The notes: generated from the sequence alone by a model not told the origin. A DNA stretch of 64,000 bases from Imtechella halotolerans (GCF_028743515.2 NZ_CP117969.2:253001-317000); one strand, 5' to 3'; numbered from the stretch's first letter, positions 34,449 to 44,278 are shown. Program-made: numbers and translations.

Positions 34449-35612
34449 ATGCCTAAAATATTAATTATTGAAGATGAAGCGGCTATCCGTCGTGTATTGA
34501 CAAAAATCCTTACGGAGGAAAACGATGCCTATGAGGTTGATGAGGCTGAAGATGGAGCATTAGGATTGGAAAAAGTGAAAAAAGAAGATTATGATTTAGT
34601 GCTTTGCGATATTAAAATTCCGAAGATGGACGGAGTTGAAGTTCTTGAAGCAGCTAAACAACTTAAACCAGAAGTTCCTTTTGTTATGATATCTGGTCAC
34701 GGTGATTTAGAAACTGCCGTAAATACTATGCGTTTGGGAGCCTATGATTATATATCCAAACCACCCGATTTGAATAGATTACTTAATACGGTTCGCAATG
34801 CACTAGATAGAAAGGAGCTGGTAGTTGAAAATACAATCTTAAAAAAGAAGGTTAGTAAAAACTATGAGATGGTTGGAGATAGTGAAGCAATAATGCAAAT
34901 AAAAGATATTATAGAGAAGGTGGCTCCTACCGATGCACGAGTACTGGTTACTGGACCTAATGGTACAGGAAAAGAACTAGTCGCACATTGGTTACATCAA
35001 AAGAGTGAACGAGCCTCGGGCCCGATGATTGAGGTGAACTGTGCAGCAATACCCTCTGAATTGATAGAAAGTGAATTGTTCGGACATGTAAAGGGAGCTT
35101 TTACTTCCGCTGTAAAAGACCGTGCTGGTAAATTTGAAGCGGCAAATGGAGGAACCATTTTTTTAGATGAAATTGGTGATATGAGTTTGTCTGCACAAGC
35201 AAAGGTATTACGAGCCTTGCAAGAAAATAAAATTTCTCGAGTAGGAAGTGATAAGGATATTAAAGTAAATGTTAGAGTAGTGGCTGCTACTAATAAAAAT
35301 TTACAGAAAGAAATTGAAGAAGGCCGTTTTAGGGAAGACTTATATCATCGATTAGCTGTTATTCTTATCAAGGTTCCTGCCTTAAATGATCGAAGGGAAG
35401 ATATCCCCGTATTGGTAAGACATTTTTCTGAAAAAATAGCAGGAGAACAAGGGAACACCCCTAAGCAGTTTTCAGATAAAGCCATTAAACTTTTACAAGA
35501 ATATGATTGGACAGGGAACATACGAGAGCTACGTAATGTAGTTGAGCGTTTAATCATATTGGGAGGAAAAGAGGTCAGTGAAAGTGATGTAAGACTTTTT
35601 GCAAGTAAGTAA
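34449..35612 (+). CDS. NtrC-like response regulator with AAA+ sigma-54 domain, no DNA-binding domain
   Basis: The protein has 387 residues. The receiver domain (about 1-120; phospho-acceptor in VLCDIKIP) is followed by a sigma-54 interaction AAA+ domain (about 140-375). Walker A reads GPNGTGKE, the sigma-54 contact loop reads GAFTSA instead of GAFTGA, and Walker B is GGTIFLDEIGD. The protein ends right after the AAA+ lid (NIRELRNVVERL, then VRLFASK), so the usual Fis-type helix-turn-helix is absent. It may activate sigma-54 polymerase from solution or via a partner. No kinase gene is adjacent. The PPK2 gene starts 16 bases after it. Confidence 0.88.
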   Translation: MPKILIIEDEAAIRRVLTKILTEENDAYEVDEAEDGALGLEKVKKEDYDLVLCDIKIPKMDGVEVLEAAKQLKPEVPFVMISGHGDLETAVNTMRLGAYDYISKPPDLNRLLNTVRNALDRKELVVENTILKKKVSKNYEMVGDSEAIMQIKDIIEKVAPTDARVLVTGPNGTGKELVAHWLHQKSERASGPMIEVNCAAIPSELIESELFGHVKGAFTSAVKDRAGKFEAANGGTIFLDEIGDMSLSAQAKVLRALQENKISRVGSDKDIKVNVRVVAATNKNLQKEIEEGRFREDLYHRLAVILIKVPALNDRREDIPVLVRHFSEKIAGEQGNTPKQFSDKAIKLLQEYDWTGNIRELRNVVERLIILGGKEVSESDVRLFASK

Positions 35613-35628
35613 AATTGATATTCACACT

Positions 35629-36513
35629 ATGAAAACTATTTCAGTCGAAAAATATAAGGTTACAGGCCCTGTGAAACTTGCCTCAATTCCTACATTAGAA
35701 GATTTTAATTCGGATGAAAAGGAATTAAAAGAAGCTCTTAAAAAGGTCCGTAAAAAGTTAGCAAAATTTCAAGATACAATGTATGCTCATGCACGGTATG
35801 GGGTATTAGTGTGTTTTCAAGGAATGGATACAGCAGGAAAAGATAGTCTTATACGAGAACTGTTTAAGGATTTTAATAGTCGTGGAGTTGTCGTACATAG
35901 TTTTAAAACACCCACCGATAAGGAGTTAAGACATGATTATTTATGGAGACACTATATAGCCTTACCAGAACGAGGTAAATTCAGTGTTTTTAATCGTACA
36001 CACTACGAAAATGTGCTGGTAACTAGAGTACATCCCCAGTATATACTGAATGAAAATATACCTGGAGTGACAAGTGTTGATGATATTGATGATGTTTTTT
36101 GGCAAAATCGATTTGATCAAATCAATAATTTTGAAAAACACATTTCGGAAAACGGAGTATTGGTCTTCAAATTTTATTTACATCTATCTAAAGAGGAGCA
36201 ACGCAAGCGTTTACTTCGAAGATTGGAAGAGGAAGAGCATAATTGGAAATTTTCTCCTGGAGATTTAAAAGAACGCAACCTTTGGGATACTTACCAATCA
36301 TGTTATGAAGAAGCCATTTCCCAAACATCAAAGGAAAAGGCCCCTTGGTTTGTCGTACCCGCTGATAATAAAGAAGCAGCACGTTATATTATTGCATCTG
36401 TATTATGGTCCCACTTAAGTGCTTATACTGATGTAAGGGAACCAGAATTAGACTCTGAAACCTTGAAAAATTTACATATTTATAAAGAACAACTTGAAGC
36501 TGAACATGAATAG
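35629..36513 (+). CDS. ppk2: Polyphosphate:nucleotide phosphotransferase, PPK2 family
   Basis: The protein has 294 residues from the ATG at 35629. Walker A reads GMDTAGKDS (about 76-84). The lid region FNRTHYENVLVTRVHP is typical of class III PPK2 enzymes, which use polyphosphate to phosphorylate AMP and ADP. The C-terminal WFVVPADNKEAARYII is also conserved. It acts in the cytosol in nucleotide energy balance and polyphosphate use. The last eight bases overlap the start of the peptidase gene, so the two are coupled. Confidence 0.87.
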   Translation: MKTISVEKYKVTGPVKLASIPTLEDFNSDEKELKEALKKVRKKLAKFQDTMYAHARYGVLVCFQGMDTAGKDSLIRELFKDFNSRGVVVHSFKTPTDKELRHDYLWRHYIALPERGKFSVFNRTHYENVLVTRVHPQYILNENIPGVTSVDDIDDVFWQNRFDQINNFEKHISENGVLVFKFYLHLSKEEQRKRLLRRLEEEEHNWKFSPGDLKERNLWDTYQSCYEEAISQTSKEKAPWFVVPADNKEAARYIIASVLWSHLSAYTDVREPELDSETLKNLHIYKEQLEAEHE

Positions 36514-37882
36514 AATTGCCCTACTACTTATTTTGTGTATTTCTTTTACGCAAGCCCAGACAAAAGACGAGCAGATGCTTAGAAAGATTTATAATGAGGC
36601 CTTGTCTAATGGTAAAAGTTATGAATGGCTTCAACATCTTTCTCTCACTATAGGACATCGCCTATCTGGTTCTGTGAATGCTGAATTAGCAGTGAATTAC
36701 ACAAAAAATGAATTAAAATCTATAAAAGGGGTAAATAGTTGGTTACAACCAGTAATGGTACCCAAATGGGTACGTGGTTTACCTGAATTTGCCTATATAG
36801 AAACTAAAAACGGAATGACAACCACGGTGCCAATTTTAGCGTTGGGTGGTTCAGTGGCTACTCCGGCTAGTGGTATTAAAGCGGAGCTTATCGAAGTAAA
36901 GAGTATTGAGGACTTACAGAAACTTGATCCTTCCCAGGTCTCGGGAAAAATTGTTTTTTATAACAGACCTATGCAAGATGAACTTATCAATACATTTGAA
37001 TCATATGGTGGCTGCGTGGATCAGCGTTATGCCGGGGCATTGGAAGCTGGAAAATTAGGTGCCATAGGTGTGATTGTGCGTTCGGTTACATTGGCTAATG
37101 ATGATTATCCACATACCGGTTCCATGTCCTATGGTGATTTACCAGTTTCTAAACGTATACCTGCGGCTGCAATTAGTACTAATGGAGCTAATTTATTAAG
37201 TAGTATTCTTTCTCTCAATCCAAAAACAAAGTTTTATTTTAAGCAAAATAGTCAAGTGTTAGAAGATGTAGAGTCACATAACGTGATCGCAGAAATAAAG
37301 GGAAGTCAATACCCTGATGAGATTATTTTGGTTGGAGGACACCTTGATTCTTGGGACGTAGGAGATGGTTCGCATGACGATGGAGCTGGCGTAGTTCAGA
37401 GCATGGAAGTAATAAGATTGTTTACTGAGTTGGGATATACACCTAAGCGTACCATTAGAGTGGTATTGTTTATGAATGAAGAAAATGGGCTAAGAGGAGC
37501 TACAAAATATGCAGAGGAAGCCAAACGCAAAAATGAAAAGCATATTCTAGCTTTGGAAAGTGATGCCGGAGGATTTACACCCCGAGGATTTAGCTTTGAT
37601 ACAAATCAAGCAAATTATGATCACATTACTCAGTGGAAATCACTTTTCGAACCTTATTATATCCATTTGTTTGATCGTAAAGGGAGTGGAGCTGATGTAG
37701 GGCCATTGAAGGATGGAAAGGTTGTTTTGGCCGGTTTGCGCCCTGATTCTCAACGTTATTTTGATCATCATCATTCTGAACGTGATACTTTTGATGCTGT
37801 TAATAAGAGAGAATTGGAATTAGGAGCCGCTACTATGGCCGCCCTGGTATATCTGATTGACACCTATGGTATACAAGAGTAG
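36506..37882 (+). CDS. M28 family zinc aminopeptidase/carboxypeptidase Q-like, secreted
   Basis: The protein has 458 residues from the ATG at 36506, which overlaps the PPK2 stop; a TTG at 36494 is rejected. A signal peptide (about 1-17, ending FTQAQ) is followed by a PA-like insert (about 105-240) and the M28 catalytic domain (about 250-450). Metal ligands are seen in GGHLDSWDVGDGSHDDGAG (His, Asp), NEENGLRGA (Glu), LESDAGG (Asp) and FDHHHSERDTFD (His). It resembles plasma glutamate carboxypeptidase-like proteins and would trim peptides in the periplasm or outside. The gene ends 25 bases before the convergent xerD. Confidence 0.88.
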   Translation: MNRIALLLILCISFTQAQTKDEQMLRKIYNEALSNGKSYEWLQHLSLTIGHRLSGSVNAELAVNYTKNELKSIKGVNSWLQPVMVPKWVRGLPEFAYIETKNGMTTTVPILALGGSVATPASGIKAELIEVKSIEDLQKLDPSQVSGKIVFYNRPMQDELINTFESYGGCVDQRYAGALEAGKLGAIGVIVRSVTLANDDYPHTGSMSYGDLPVSKRIPAAAISTNGANLLSSILSLNPKTKFYFKQNSQVLEDVESHNVIAEIKGSQYPDEIILVGGHLDSWDVGDGSHDDGAGVVQSMEVIRLFTELGYTPKRTIRVVLFMNEENGLRGATKYAEEAKRKNEKHILALESDAGGFTPRGFSFDTNQANYDHITQWKSLFEPYYIHLFDRKGSGADVGPLKDGKVVLAGLRPDSQRYFDHHHSERDTFDAVNKRELELGAATMAALVYLIDTYGIQE

Positions 37883-37907
37883 GTGATTGCTATTTAGTGA
37901 ATGATTC

Positions 37908-38804
37908 CTATTTTCGAGGATGGTGCATAGTAACAATTTCTTGAAGATGAGTTCTGTCTAAATGCATATATACTTCAGTAGTGGTAATACTTTCATGTCC
38001 CAACATTTGTTGAATAGCGCGGAGATTAGCTCCATTTTGCAATAAATGTGTGGCAAAAGAATGTCTGAACGTATGTGGACTAATGGTTTTTTTCAATCCA
38101 ATAGATGTTGCTAGGTTACGGATAATGGTAAAAATCATAGCTCTGGTTAATTGCTTTCCATGTCGATTTAAAAAGACATAATCTTCATGCCCTTTTTTGG
38201 GAGTTAAATGATTTCTAATTTCATTGATATACAAGCTAATATAGCGTTGTGTGTGTGCACCAATAGGAACTAAGCGTTGCTTATTACCTTTACCAGTTAT
38301 TTTAATAAAACCTTCATCGAAAAAAAGGTCTGAACATTTCAGGTTTGTAAGTTCAGAAACCCGAAGTCCGCATCCGTATAGAGTTTCTAGTATTGCACGA
38401 TTTCGTTCCCCCTCAGGGGATGTCAATTCAATAGCTCCTATAAGTTTGTCAATTTCTTCTTCAGATAACGTATCTGGTAGTTTTCGACCTGTTTTAGGTG
38501 TCTCAATGAGTTCCATAGGGCTTTCTTTACGATAGCCTTCAAAGATGAGGTATTTAAAAAAACTCTTTAGGCCAGAAATAAGCCTTGCCTGACTCCGAGG
38601 ATTTATCTTTTGCGCTACCGAATACACGAATTGTTGAATTTCTTCATCGGTGATGGTAAGTGGTGTAACTAGTATTTTGTTTTCATCTAGAAAACTGATG
38701 AGTTTCTCAATATCCATCACATAGCTGTTAATGGAATTTTGAGATAGTCCACGTTCAATTTTAAGGTAATTACGATAAGAGGATAGAGTTGTTTGCCACT
38801 TCAT
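37908..38804 (-). CDS. xerD: Site-specific tyrosine recombinase XerD
   Basis: The protein has 298 residues. The N-terminal SAM-like core-binding domain (about 5-90) is followed by the catalytic domain with Arg in GCGLRVSELTNL, Lys in TGKGNKQRLVP, the HTFRH box and the C-terminal HESITTTEVYMHLD holding the nucleophile Tyr. The full catalytic set and length fit the chromosome-dimer-resolving XerD rather than an element integrase. In related genomes, as I recall, aroQ lies directly next to it; here more than 8 kb of other genes separates the two. Confidence 0.93.
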   Translation of the reverse strand: MKWQTTLSSYRNYLKIERGLSQNSINSYVMDIEKLISFLDENKILVTPLTITDEEIQQFVYSVAQKINPRSQARLISGLKSFFKYLIFEGYRKESPMELIETPKTGRKLPDTLSEEEIDKLIGAIELTSPEGERNRAILETLYGCGLRVSELTNLKCSDLFFDEGFIKITGKGNKQRLVPIGAHTQRYISLYINEIRNHLTPKKGHEDYVFLNRHGKQLTRAMIFTIIRNLATSIGLKKTISPHTFRHSFATHLLQNGANLRAIQQMLGHESITTTEVYMHLDRTHLQEIVTMHHPRK

Positions 38805-38886
38805 AATGGTAAAGGTAACTCAAATTTGAAATAATCTATGAAGGAAATTAGCCTTGCTGATGTTAAAAAAAACCTACTAACTGTTA

Positions 38887-38914
38887 TTGATTTTTGATAA
38901 TTGATGTATCTTTG
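38887..38914 (+). promoter_or_regulatory. Promoter of the outer-membrane barrel gene
   Basis: TTG (38887-38889), 17 bases, then TATCTTTG (38907-38914) matches the Bacteroidetes consensus, 24 bases before the start codon. Confidence 0.6.
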
Positions 38915-38936
38915 GACTATTCAAAACTAAAAAATT

Positions 38937-39449
38937 ATGAAAAAACTATTGTTAACAGCTTTAGCTGTTGTTGGTTTTGTTGTGTCTTCAAATGCACAAG
39001 AAAAACCTAGATTTGGTGTAACTGCGGGTTATATTAATACGACCATCAAGGTTTCTGGTGATGGAATGTCTGCATCTGTTGATGAAAGTGGTTTCTTTGT
39101 TGGCGCTAATGCTGATTTTAAACTTTCGGATGTATTACATGTTCAACCAGCTGTGCTTTATGCAAGTGTAGATGAGGCTGACTTTCTACACATTCCAATA
39201 ATGTTCAAGTACTATGTAGCTGAACAATTTAACATTCAAGCTGGACCTCAAGGTTCATTGTTTTTGGAAGATACTGAAGACACAATTAACTCTTTTGGAT
39301 TGGACTTAGGTGCAGGATTAGGGTATGATATTAATGAGAATTTCTTTGTTGAAGCTCGTTATGCTTTTGAACTTACCAATCGTACACCTGATTTTGATGC
39401 TAAAACACGTATCAATACCTTACAAATTGGTGTAGGATATAGATTCTAA
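38937..39449 (+). CDS. Small outer-membrane beta-barrel (porin-like) protein
   Basis: The protein has 170 residues. A signal peptide (about 1-20, MKKLLLTALAVVGFVVSSNAQ) is followed by a strand-rich domain with glycine and aromatic alternation (FGVTAGYINTTIKV, SFGLDLGAGLGYDINENFFVEARYAFEL) ending in IGVGYRF. The terminal aromatic is the usual outer-membrane assembly signal. The size suggests an eight-stranded barrel of the OmpW/OmpX type. Function is unknown. It has its own promoter and terminator. Confidence 0.85.
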   Translation: MKKLLLTALAVVGFVVSSNAQEKPRFGVTAGYINTTIKVSGDGMSASVDESGFFVGANADFKLSDVLHVQPAVLYASVDEADFLHIPIMFKYYVAEQFNIQAGPQGSLFLEDTEDTINSFGLDLGAGLGYDINENFFVEARYAFELTNRTPDFDAKTRINTLQIGVGYRF

Positions 39450-39470
39450 TTTAATTTTATATATGACGAT

Positions 39471-39497
39471 AAGGGACACCAATTGGTGTCCTTTTTT
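39471..39497 (+). terminator. Terminator after the barrel gene
   Basis: The arms ggacacc and ggtgtcc pair with an AATT loop (39474-39491) and are followed by TTTTTT. Confidence 0.88.
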
Positions 39498-39800
39498 GTT
39501 TGTTTATTCTTTAATTGATTGGTTTACAGTGTTTAAAAAGAATGATATTTCAATTTTGTAATGTTTTTTTTTATACATTTGACTTGCCGACAATTCTTAT
39601 AGTGACTTACTTAGTGCTTTTTGATCTTCTCGCTTAAATGCGTTCTTCAATTAAAATCCCCATTATTACCTCCCCATTCCTTTTTGGCAATATTAGTTAG
39701 TAGGCTTTTGTGGCATACATTTTTTGTTATACAAAAACCTTTTGGAAGGAAATAGTCTTTAGACTAAGGAAGAATATATTTTAACCAACAAAGAACCACT
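39498..39800. other. 303-base region upstream of the large S8 protein gene
   Basis: No convincing ORF is seen. A TACATTTG box (39574-39581) with TTG 15 bases before it is a possible promoter; it would give a leader of about 210 bases. The leader has short T- and A-rich runs and small inverted repeats (for example agtcttTAGACT near 39758-39769), but no known riboswitch pattern was recognised. Confidence 0.4.
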
Positions 39801-42800
39801 ATGAAAACTCACTACTATCCGCCTTCCATTAAGGCATGGAAGGTTATTCCTGTCCCCAAGATTTTAAGTATTTGTATTACTTTGTTCCTTTTTTTCTTTT
39901 CCCTTGTAGCCAGTGCCCAAAAAGGGGGTTCTAAAGATAAGGAAGTTATTATCCGGGCCTGTACGCAGTATATTGGATACAGCACCTATAGGGCTTACTT
40001 TGGTTATGATAATCCCAATCGTCGAGAGATTACGGTGGATGAAAACAACAGTTACATTATCATTGAATCAACCCATCAAAAGAAAAAGGGTGTTAATGTA
40101 TTTAAGGCAGGAAGTGTGGACAAGGCTTTCTGGTTTGATTTTAATGCTAAGGATAATGTAGAATGGACTGTAATTACCCCTAGTGGTAATGTACATAAAG
40201 TAGTGGCTAGTGCCAACTCTTCTCACTGTCCTGAAGGAGATGGTGGTGTTATTTTTCCTGTATACGGACAAGGTAGTGGGAAAAGCAATGATCTCATTGG
40301 GATGGAGCTTACCTCACTTGCAGGTCAAACGGCTGGTGATCAGCCCTCAGATGTTATTTTTCAAATACGAGGAAATTCGAAAGTACTAATTCAAATTGTG
40401 CCTCAAAGCCAAAAGATGCAAGAAGTATTAACACTACTTACTGGTACTTTTTTCCTATCCTATAATTCTAATCCATTAGAGTCAGACTTTGTTATTAATC
40501 CACAGGAAACTATTGAACATAACTTATCCTCTCTGGATGTGTATTTTCCAATTGATAAGTTATTAGAGCTTAATGCTAGAGGAGATATTATAAATTTTGT
40601 TAGAACTCTTTACCCAACTGTAACTAATATGGGGATTGTGACTTCACAAGGAGATGTAACTCAACAATCGGATATGGTTAAAGATGCTTTTAAAATTTGG
40701 CATAATGATCAGGTCTTTCCAGTTAATGGAACTGGGGTTAAAGTAGGAGTACTTTCAGATAGTTACGATAAACAACCTTATACGGGAGCAAGTAAAGCAA
40801 CAGTTGATGTGCTTAATGGAGATTTACCCGGTGAAGGAAATCCAAATGGCTTTATAACCCCAGTGGAAGTATTAAAGGATTATCCCTTTGGTGTGGCTTC
40901 CGATGAAGGGCGCGCTATGTTACAAATTATTCACGATGTTGCCCCAGGGGCACAGTTAGCGTTTCACACTGGGGTGGTGTCCCCTAGAGATTTTGAGCTA
41001 GGTGTTCAAGCCTTGGCAAGCACCAATTGTGATGTTATTGTTGATGATATCACATTTATAACGGAACCTTTTTTTGGAAATGGTCGAATAGCTCAAGCCA
41101 TTGAACAATTTACTCAACAAACCGGAAAAATGTATGTTACTTCTGCAGGGAATTTTTCGAATAATGGGTATCAGTCTAATTTCTCAGCTTCACTAACACA
41201 ACCAACTACAAATTTTCTGGCTCCTAATAGTGGGGTAAGAGCGCATGTATTTGGAACTAACCAGGATGGTACACAAGATATTTTGCAAAAATTCAACGTA
41301 GTCCCCGGAGTTTATATGTTGGTATTACAATGGGATGAATCTATGGCTTCACAAGAAAATATGACAGGCGCCAGCACAGATTTGGATGTTTATGTGGTTA
41401 CAGATAATGGAGAATTGTTGGTAGGAAATAATCGGATTAACATTGGAGGAGATCCTACCGAAATTATTGTTTTTGAGGCGACTGCAGAGGCCCAGGCAAA
41501 TATTATGATAACAAGTGCTAACGGGAACCCTCCTTCAGGATTGTCATTTCGATATGTCGCATTTAGATCATCTGGATTAGACATACTTGAGTACTTTGGA
41601 GCACCAACAGTTACTGGTCACGCGATGAGTTCAGAAGTAGTTTCTGTAGCAGCAGTTGATTATAGAAATGGAGAGAACCCTACACCACAAGCCTATTCCT
41701 CGTATGGAGGAATGCTTTCAAATCAACAATTGATCCAAATAGATCTTGCCGCTCCAGATGGTGTTAACACAAATGTGGGTTCGATAGGAATAGATAATTC
41801 TGATGAAGATAGCTTCCCAAATTTTTATGGTACTTCGGCCGCTGCACCACATGCTGCTGCTGCTTTTGCATTAATGAAATCAGCCTTACCTTTTTGGTAT
41901 CCTGATGGGATTAGTAATGGCTCACAAACAACTGCCAGTGAAATACTTCAATTGTTTACCTCTACAGCTAGACCTGGTGGTATGAATGAGGTTGTTGGAA
42001 GTGGATTGTTGGATGCAAACGCTGCATTTAAACAAATTGCTGCTCAGACACCTAAATTAATCACATTGATAGTGGAAGAAGGGGTTACACCAAGTGCAGA
42101 GCCATTTGAAGTAACGATCATTGGAGCCTATTTTCCAGAAAACCCTAAAGTGATTTTTAACGGAGAAGAATTGGAAATTGTTTCTGTTTCTGAAACAGAA
42201 ATTGTGGCAAAAGTGGGAACTTTTTCAGGTAATCCAGCACTTACGGTAGTTACAGACTCAATGAGTCCTGGAGGAGCAGACGGCGGAAGTTCAAATCCAC
42301 TCTACTTCTTTGATGGGGATAAGATTGCGATTAATATCATAGCCAATTCTTTGGAGGTTTTATTTGGACAAGATATTGTATTTGATTTTACAGTGGAAGG
42401 ATTACCTGAAGGCACCACTATAGACATGGTTAATCTTCCTAATGTAGTTATTAATTCTACAGCCTCTATTTTAATGCCTTATCCTGATGTAAATAATTAT
42501 GTAATTGAAGCGGATTTTGAATCTCCTTTAACTGAAGAACAGCTAGAACAATTTCAGGTTAATTTCAGTAAAGGAGTTTTGACAGTGTCTAAAAATGAGT
42601 TATTGATAACACCCCAACCAATTCATATTGGCTATGGTGATCCATTTACCGTGGCACATTCCTATACGTTTCCATTAGATGGAATAGGGGATATTGATCA
42701 GTTTAGGGAATCGATAGCCCAGTCATATGGTGCCTCTTTTTATAGCGCAAATGCCTTGGTAGTTATAAATCGTTTTGCGGCAGTAGTTAATGGCCAGGAC

Positions 42801-44267
42801 ATCATGGAAGTTCTTGAAAATAGCAGTTGGAGTGTGTCAGATAATACCATTACGAATCGATTTAATGCAGTTGTTAACGGTATGAATATAGGTGAACTAG
42901 ATAATTCGCATTTTGAAGATTATTTGAATTCATTGGGTACTGTTGAAAACAATCGTTTTGCAGCTGTTGTGAATAGATTTATTGCGATAGTAAAAACAAT
43001 AGATTTATTAGATGGTAATATTGATCTCTACGATGAATCTTTTGAGAATCGATTTAACGCTGTGGTTAATTCAAGTGATTTGGGAGGAGCCGACGATAAA
43101 AATGATTATTCGGAAATATTTTCGGTAATTGATGTATTAGACGGAAGTGACGACACTGGTGTGACACAGCTGTATGCAATGAATGTGGTAACAGGATTGA
43201 CCGCAAATAAGCAAGGTGATACCCATAGAGTATTTCCTGGGGCATTCCTTTCCGCTATGGCATCTAATTTTTCTATTACCTATCAAATGGGGACTTTAAC
43301 TGTCGATCCAGGAATATTGAATGTGTCTACCCAGGATATGGTTATTAATCAGGGAGTCGAGCCTAATACAGATTTATTAGTTACTGATATTACGGGTTTT
43401 GTCAATGATGAAAATCTAGAAACTGTATTTCCAAATGGTGTTTCATACCGGTTTATTAATGAATCGGGTAAGGAATATGAAGTAGGGGACCTTGGTGCCT
43501 TTTATATTGTCATTGAAAATCCTGAAAATTATTCCATTAATTATATCAGGCAAGGCATGTTGTATGTAAATCCTTATGGTGAGGCTTTATCTAAATTACG
43601 TACCTACCTAGACTGTGTTGGTGATAATGCTGATGATCCTGATGGATTGTATTTCGTTGCTAATTTTAGATATGAAAACCCGAACCCATATACCATTTAT
43701 GTACCACATGGACCTGATAATTTTATATCAGGAGAAGCTCAGTTTTCTGGTGAGACTCCAATCGTATTTCAACCAGGGAGCGGAATTTTTGCGATACGAT
43801 TTGATGGTAAAAGAATGACATGGAGCTTAACCACAATGGAAAGTACGCATAAGACATCAGTTTCTTCAGATGCTAGTGTGGATTCTAATCGATGCGGCTC
43901 TAAAGAGATCGAAGAATCTACTACCACACTTTTTTCTAGGACCTTAACCGAAGGGGTAGCCTCTGTGGATAAACAAATTCAGGGGTATGTTTCTCAAACC
44001 AATACGCTAAACGTAGGAGAAGTATCCTATCGCATTTTTCCTAACCCAGTTTCTCATCTACTGTCTGTGTATAAAAAAATGCCGGAACAAGGGGATGTAG
44101 TAGAAATATATGATATCAGTGGAAAAATGATTTATTCCAAAGAATACAAAATACAATCACAAACCCATACAGTAGATGTTGGACATTATCCTAGAGGCAT
44201 TTACCTTGTGCGTATCCGAAACGCTCAAGAAACAGATGTAAAAATAATTAGGATGATAAAGCAGTAA
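39801..44267 (+). CDS. Large T9SS-secreted subtilisin-like (S8) protein with MBG-type and NRF[AN]AVVN repeats
   Basis: The protein has 1488 residues. A long signal peptide (about 15-38) is followed by a conserved N-terminal region, the S8 peptidase-like domain (about 310-740), a TIG/IPT-like domain (about 755-830), MBG-like beta domains (about 840-1280) and a C-terminal type A sorting domain (about 1410-1488; YRIFPNPVSHLLSVY, GIYLVRI) for type IX secretion. The S8 core has Asp in KVGVLSDSY and Ser in GTSAAAPH, but where the His motif is expected it reads DEGRAML. Within the MBG part a motif NRF[AN]AVVN recurs four times. It is probably a cell-surface protease or adhesin. The cyclase gene begins 11 bases after its stop, so they likely share a transcript. 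Confidence 0.85.
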   Translation: MKTHYYPPSIKAWKVIPVPKILSICITLFLFFFSLVASAQKGGSKDKEVIIRACTQYIGYSTYRAYFGYDNPNRREITVDENNSYIIIESTHQKKKGVNVFKAGSVDKAFWFDFNAKDNVEWTVITPSGNVHKVVASANSSHCPEGDGGVIFPVYGQGSGKSNDLIGMELTSLAGQTAGDQPSDVIFQIRGNSKVLIQIVPQSQKMQEVLTLLTGTFFLSYNSNPLESDFVINPQETIEHNLSSLDVYFPIDKLLELNARGDIINFVRTLYPTVTNMGIVTSQGDVTQQSDMVKDAFKIWHNDQVFPVNGTGVKVGVLSDSYDKQPYTGASKATVDVLNGDLPGEGNPNGFITPVEVLKDYPFGVASDEGRAMLQIIHDVAPGAQLAFHTGVVSPRDFELGVQALASTNCDVIVDDITFITEPFFGNGRIAQAIEQFTQQTGKMYVTSAGNFSNNGYQSNFSASLTQPTTNFLAPNSGVRAHVFGTNQDGTQDILQKFNVVPGVYMLVLQWDESMASQENMTGASTDLDVYVVTDNGELLVGNNRINIGGDPTEIIVFEATAEAQANIMITSANGNPPSGLSFRYVAFRSSGLDILEYFGAPTVTGHAMSSEVVSVAAVDYRNGENPTPQAYSSYGGMLSNQQLIQIDLAAPDGVNTNVGSIGIDNSDEDSFPNFYGTSAAAPHAAAAFALMKSALPFWYPDGISNGSQTTASEILQLFTSTARPGGMNEVVGSGLLDANAAFKQIAAQTPKLITLIVEEGVTPSAEPFEVTIIGAYFPENPKVIFNGEELEIVSVSETEIVAKVGTFSGNPALTVVTDSMSPGGADGGSSNPLYFFDGDKIAINIIANSLEVLFGQDIVFDFTVEGLPEGTTIDMVNLPNVVINSTASILMPYPDVNNYVIEADFESPLTEEQLEQFQVNFSKGVLTVSKNELLITPQPIHIGYGDPFTVAHSYTFPLDGIGDIDQFRESIAQSYGASFYSANALVVINRFAAVVNGQDIMEVLENSSWSVSDNTITNRFNAVVNGMNIGELDNSHFEDYLNSLGTVENNRFAAVVNRFIAIVKTIDLLDGNIDLYDESFENRFNAVVNSSDLGGADDKNDYSEIFSVIDVLDGSDDTGVTQLYAMNVVTGLTANKQGDTHRVFPGAFLSAMASNFSITYQMGTLTVDPGILNVSTQDMVINQGVEPNTDLLVTDITGFVNDENLETVFPNGVSYRFINESGKEYEVGDLGAFYIVIENPENYSINYIRQGMLYVNPYGEALSKLRTYLDCVGDNADDPDGLYFVANFRYENPNPYTIYVPHGPDNFISGEAQFSGETPIVFQPGSGIFAIRFDGKRMTWSLTTMESTHKTSVSSDASVDSNRCGSKEIEESTTTLFSRTLTEGVASVDKQIQGYVSQTNTLNVGEVSYRIFPNPVSHLLSVYKKMPEQGDVVEIYDISGKMIYSKEYKIQSQTHTVDVGHYPRGIYLVRIRNAQETDVKIIRMIKQ

Positions 44268-44278
44268 ACATGTAAACT

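Noticed and set aside
37908-38804. xerD as the integrase of a mobile element next to the accessory block
   Set aside because: Sequence length and motifs fit the housekeeping XerD, and no attachment repeats were seen near it.
42750-43090. DNA-level tandem repeat in the S8 gene
   Set aside because: The four motif copies are conserved at protein level but codon use and spacing differ, so it is not a simple DNA repeat or slippage tract.
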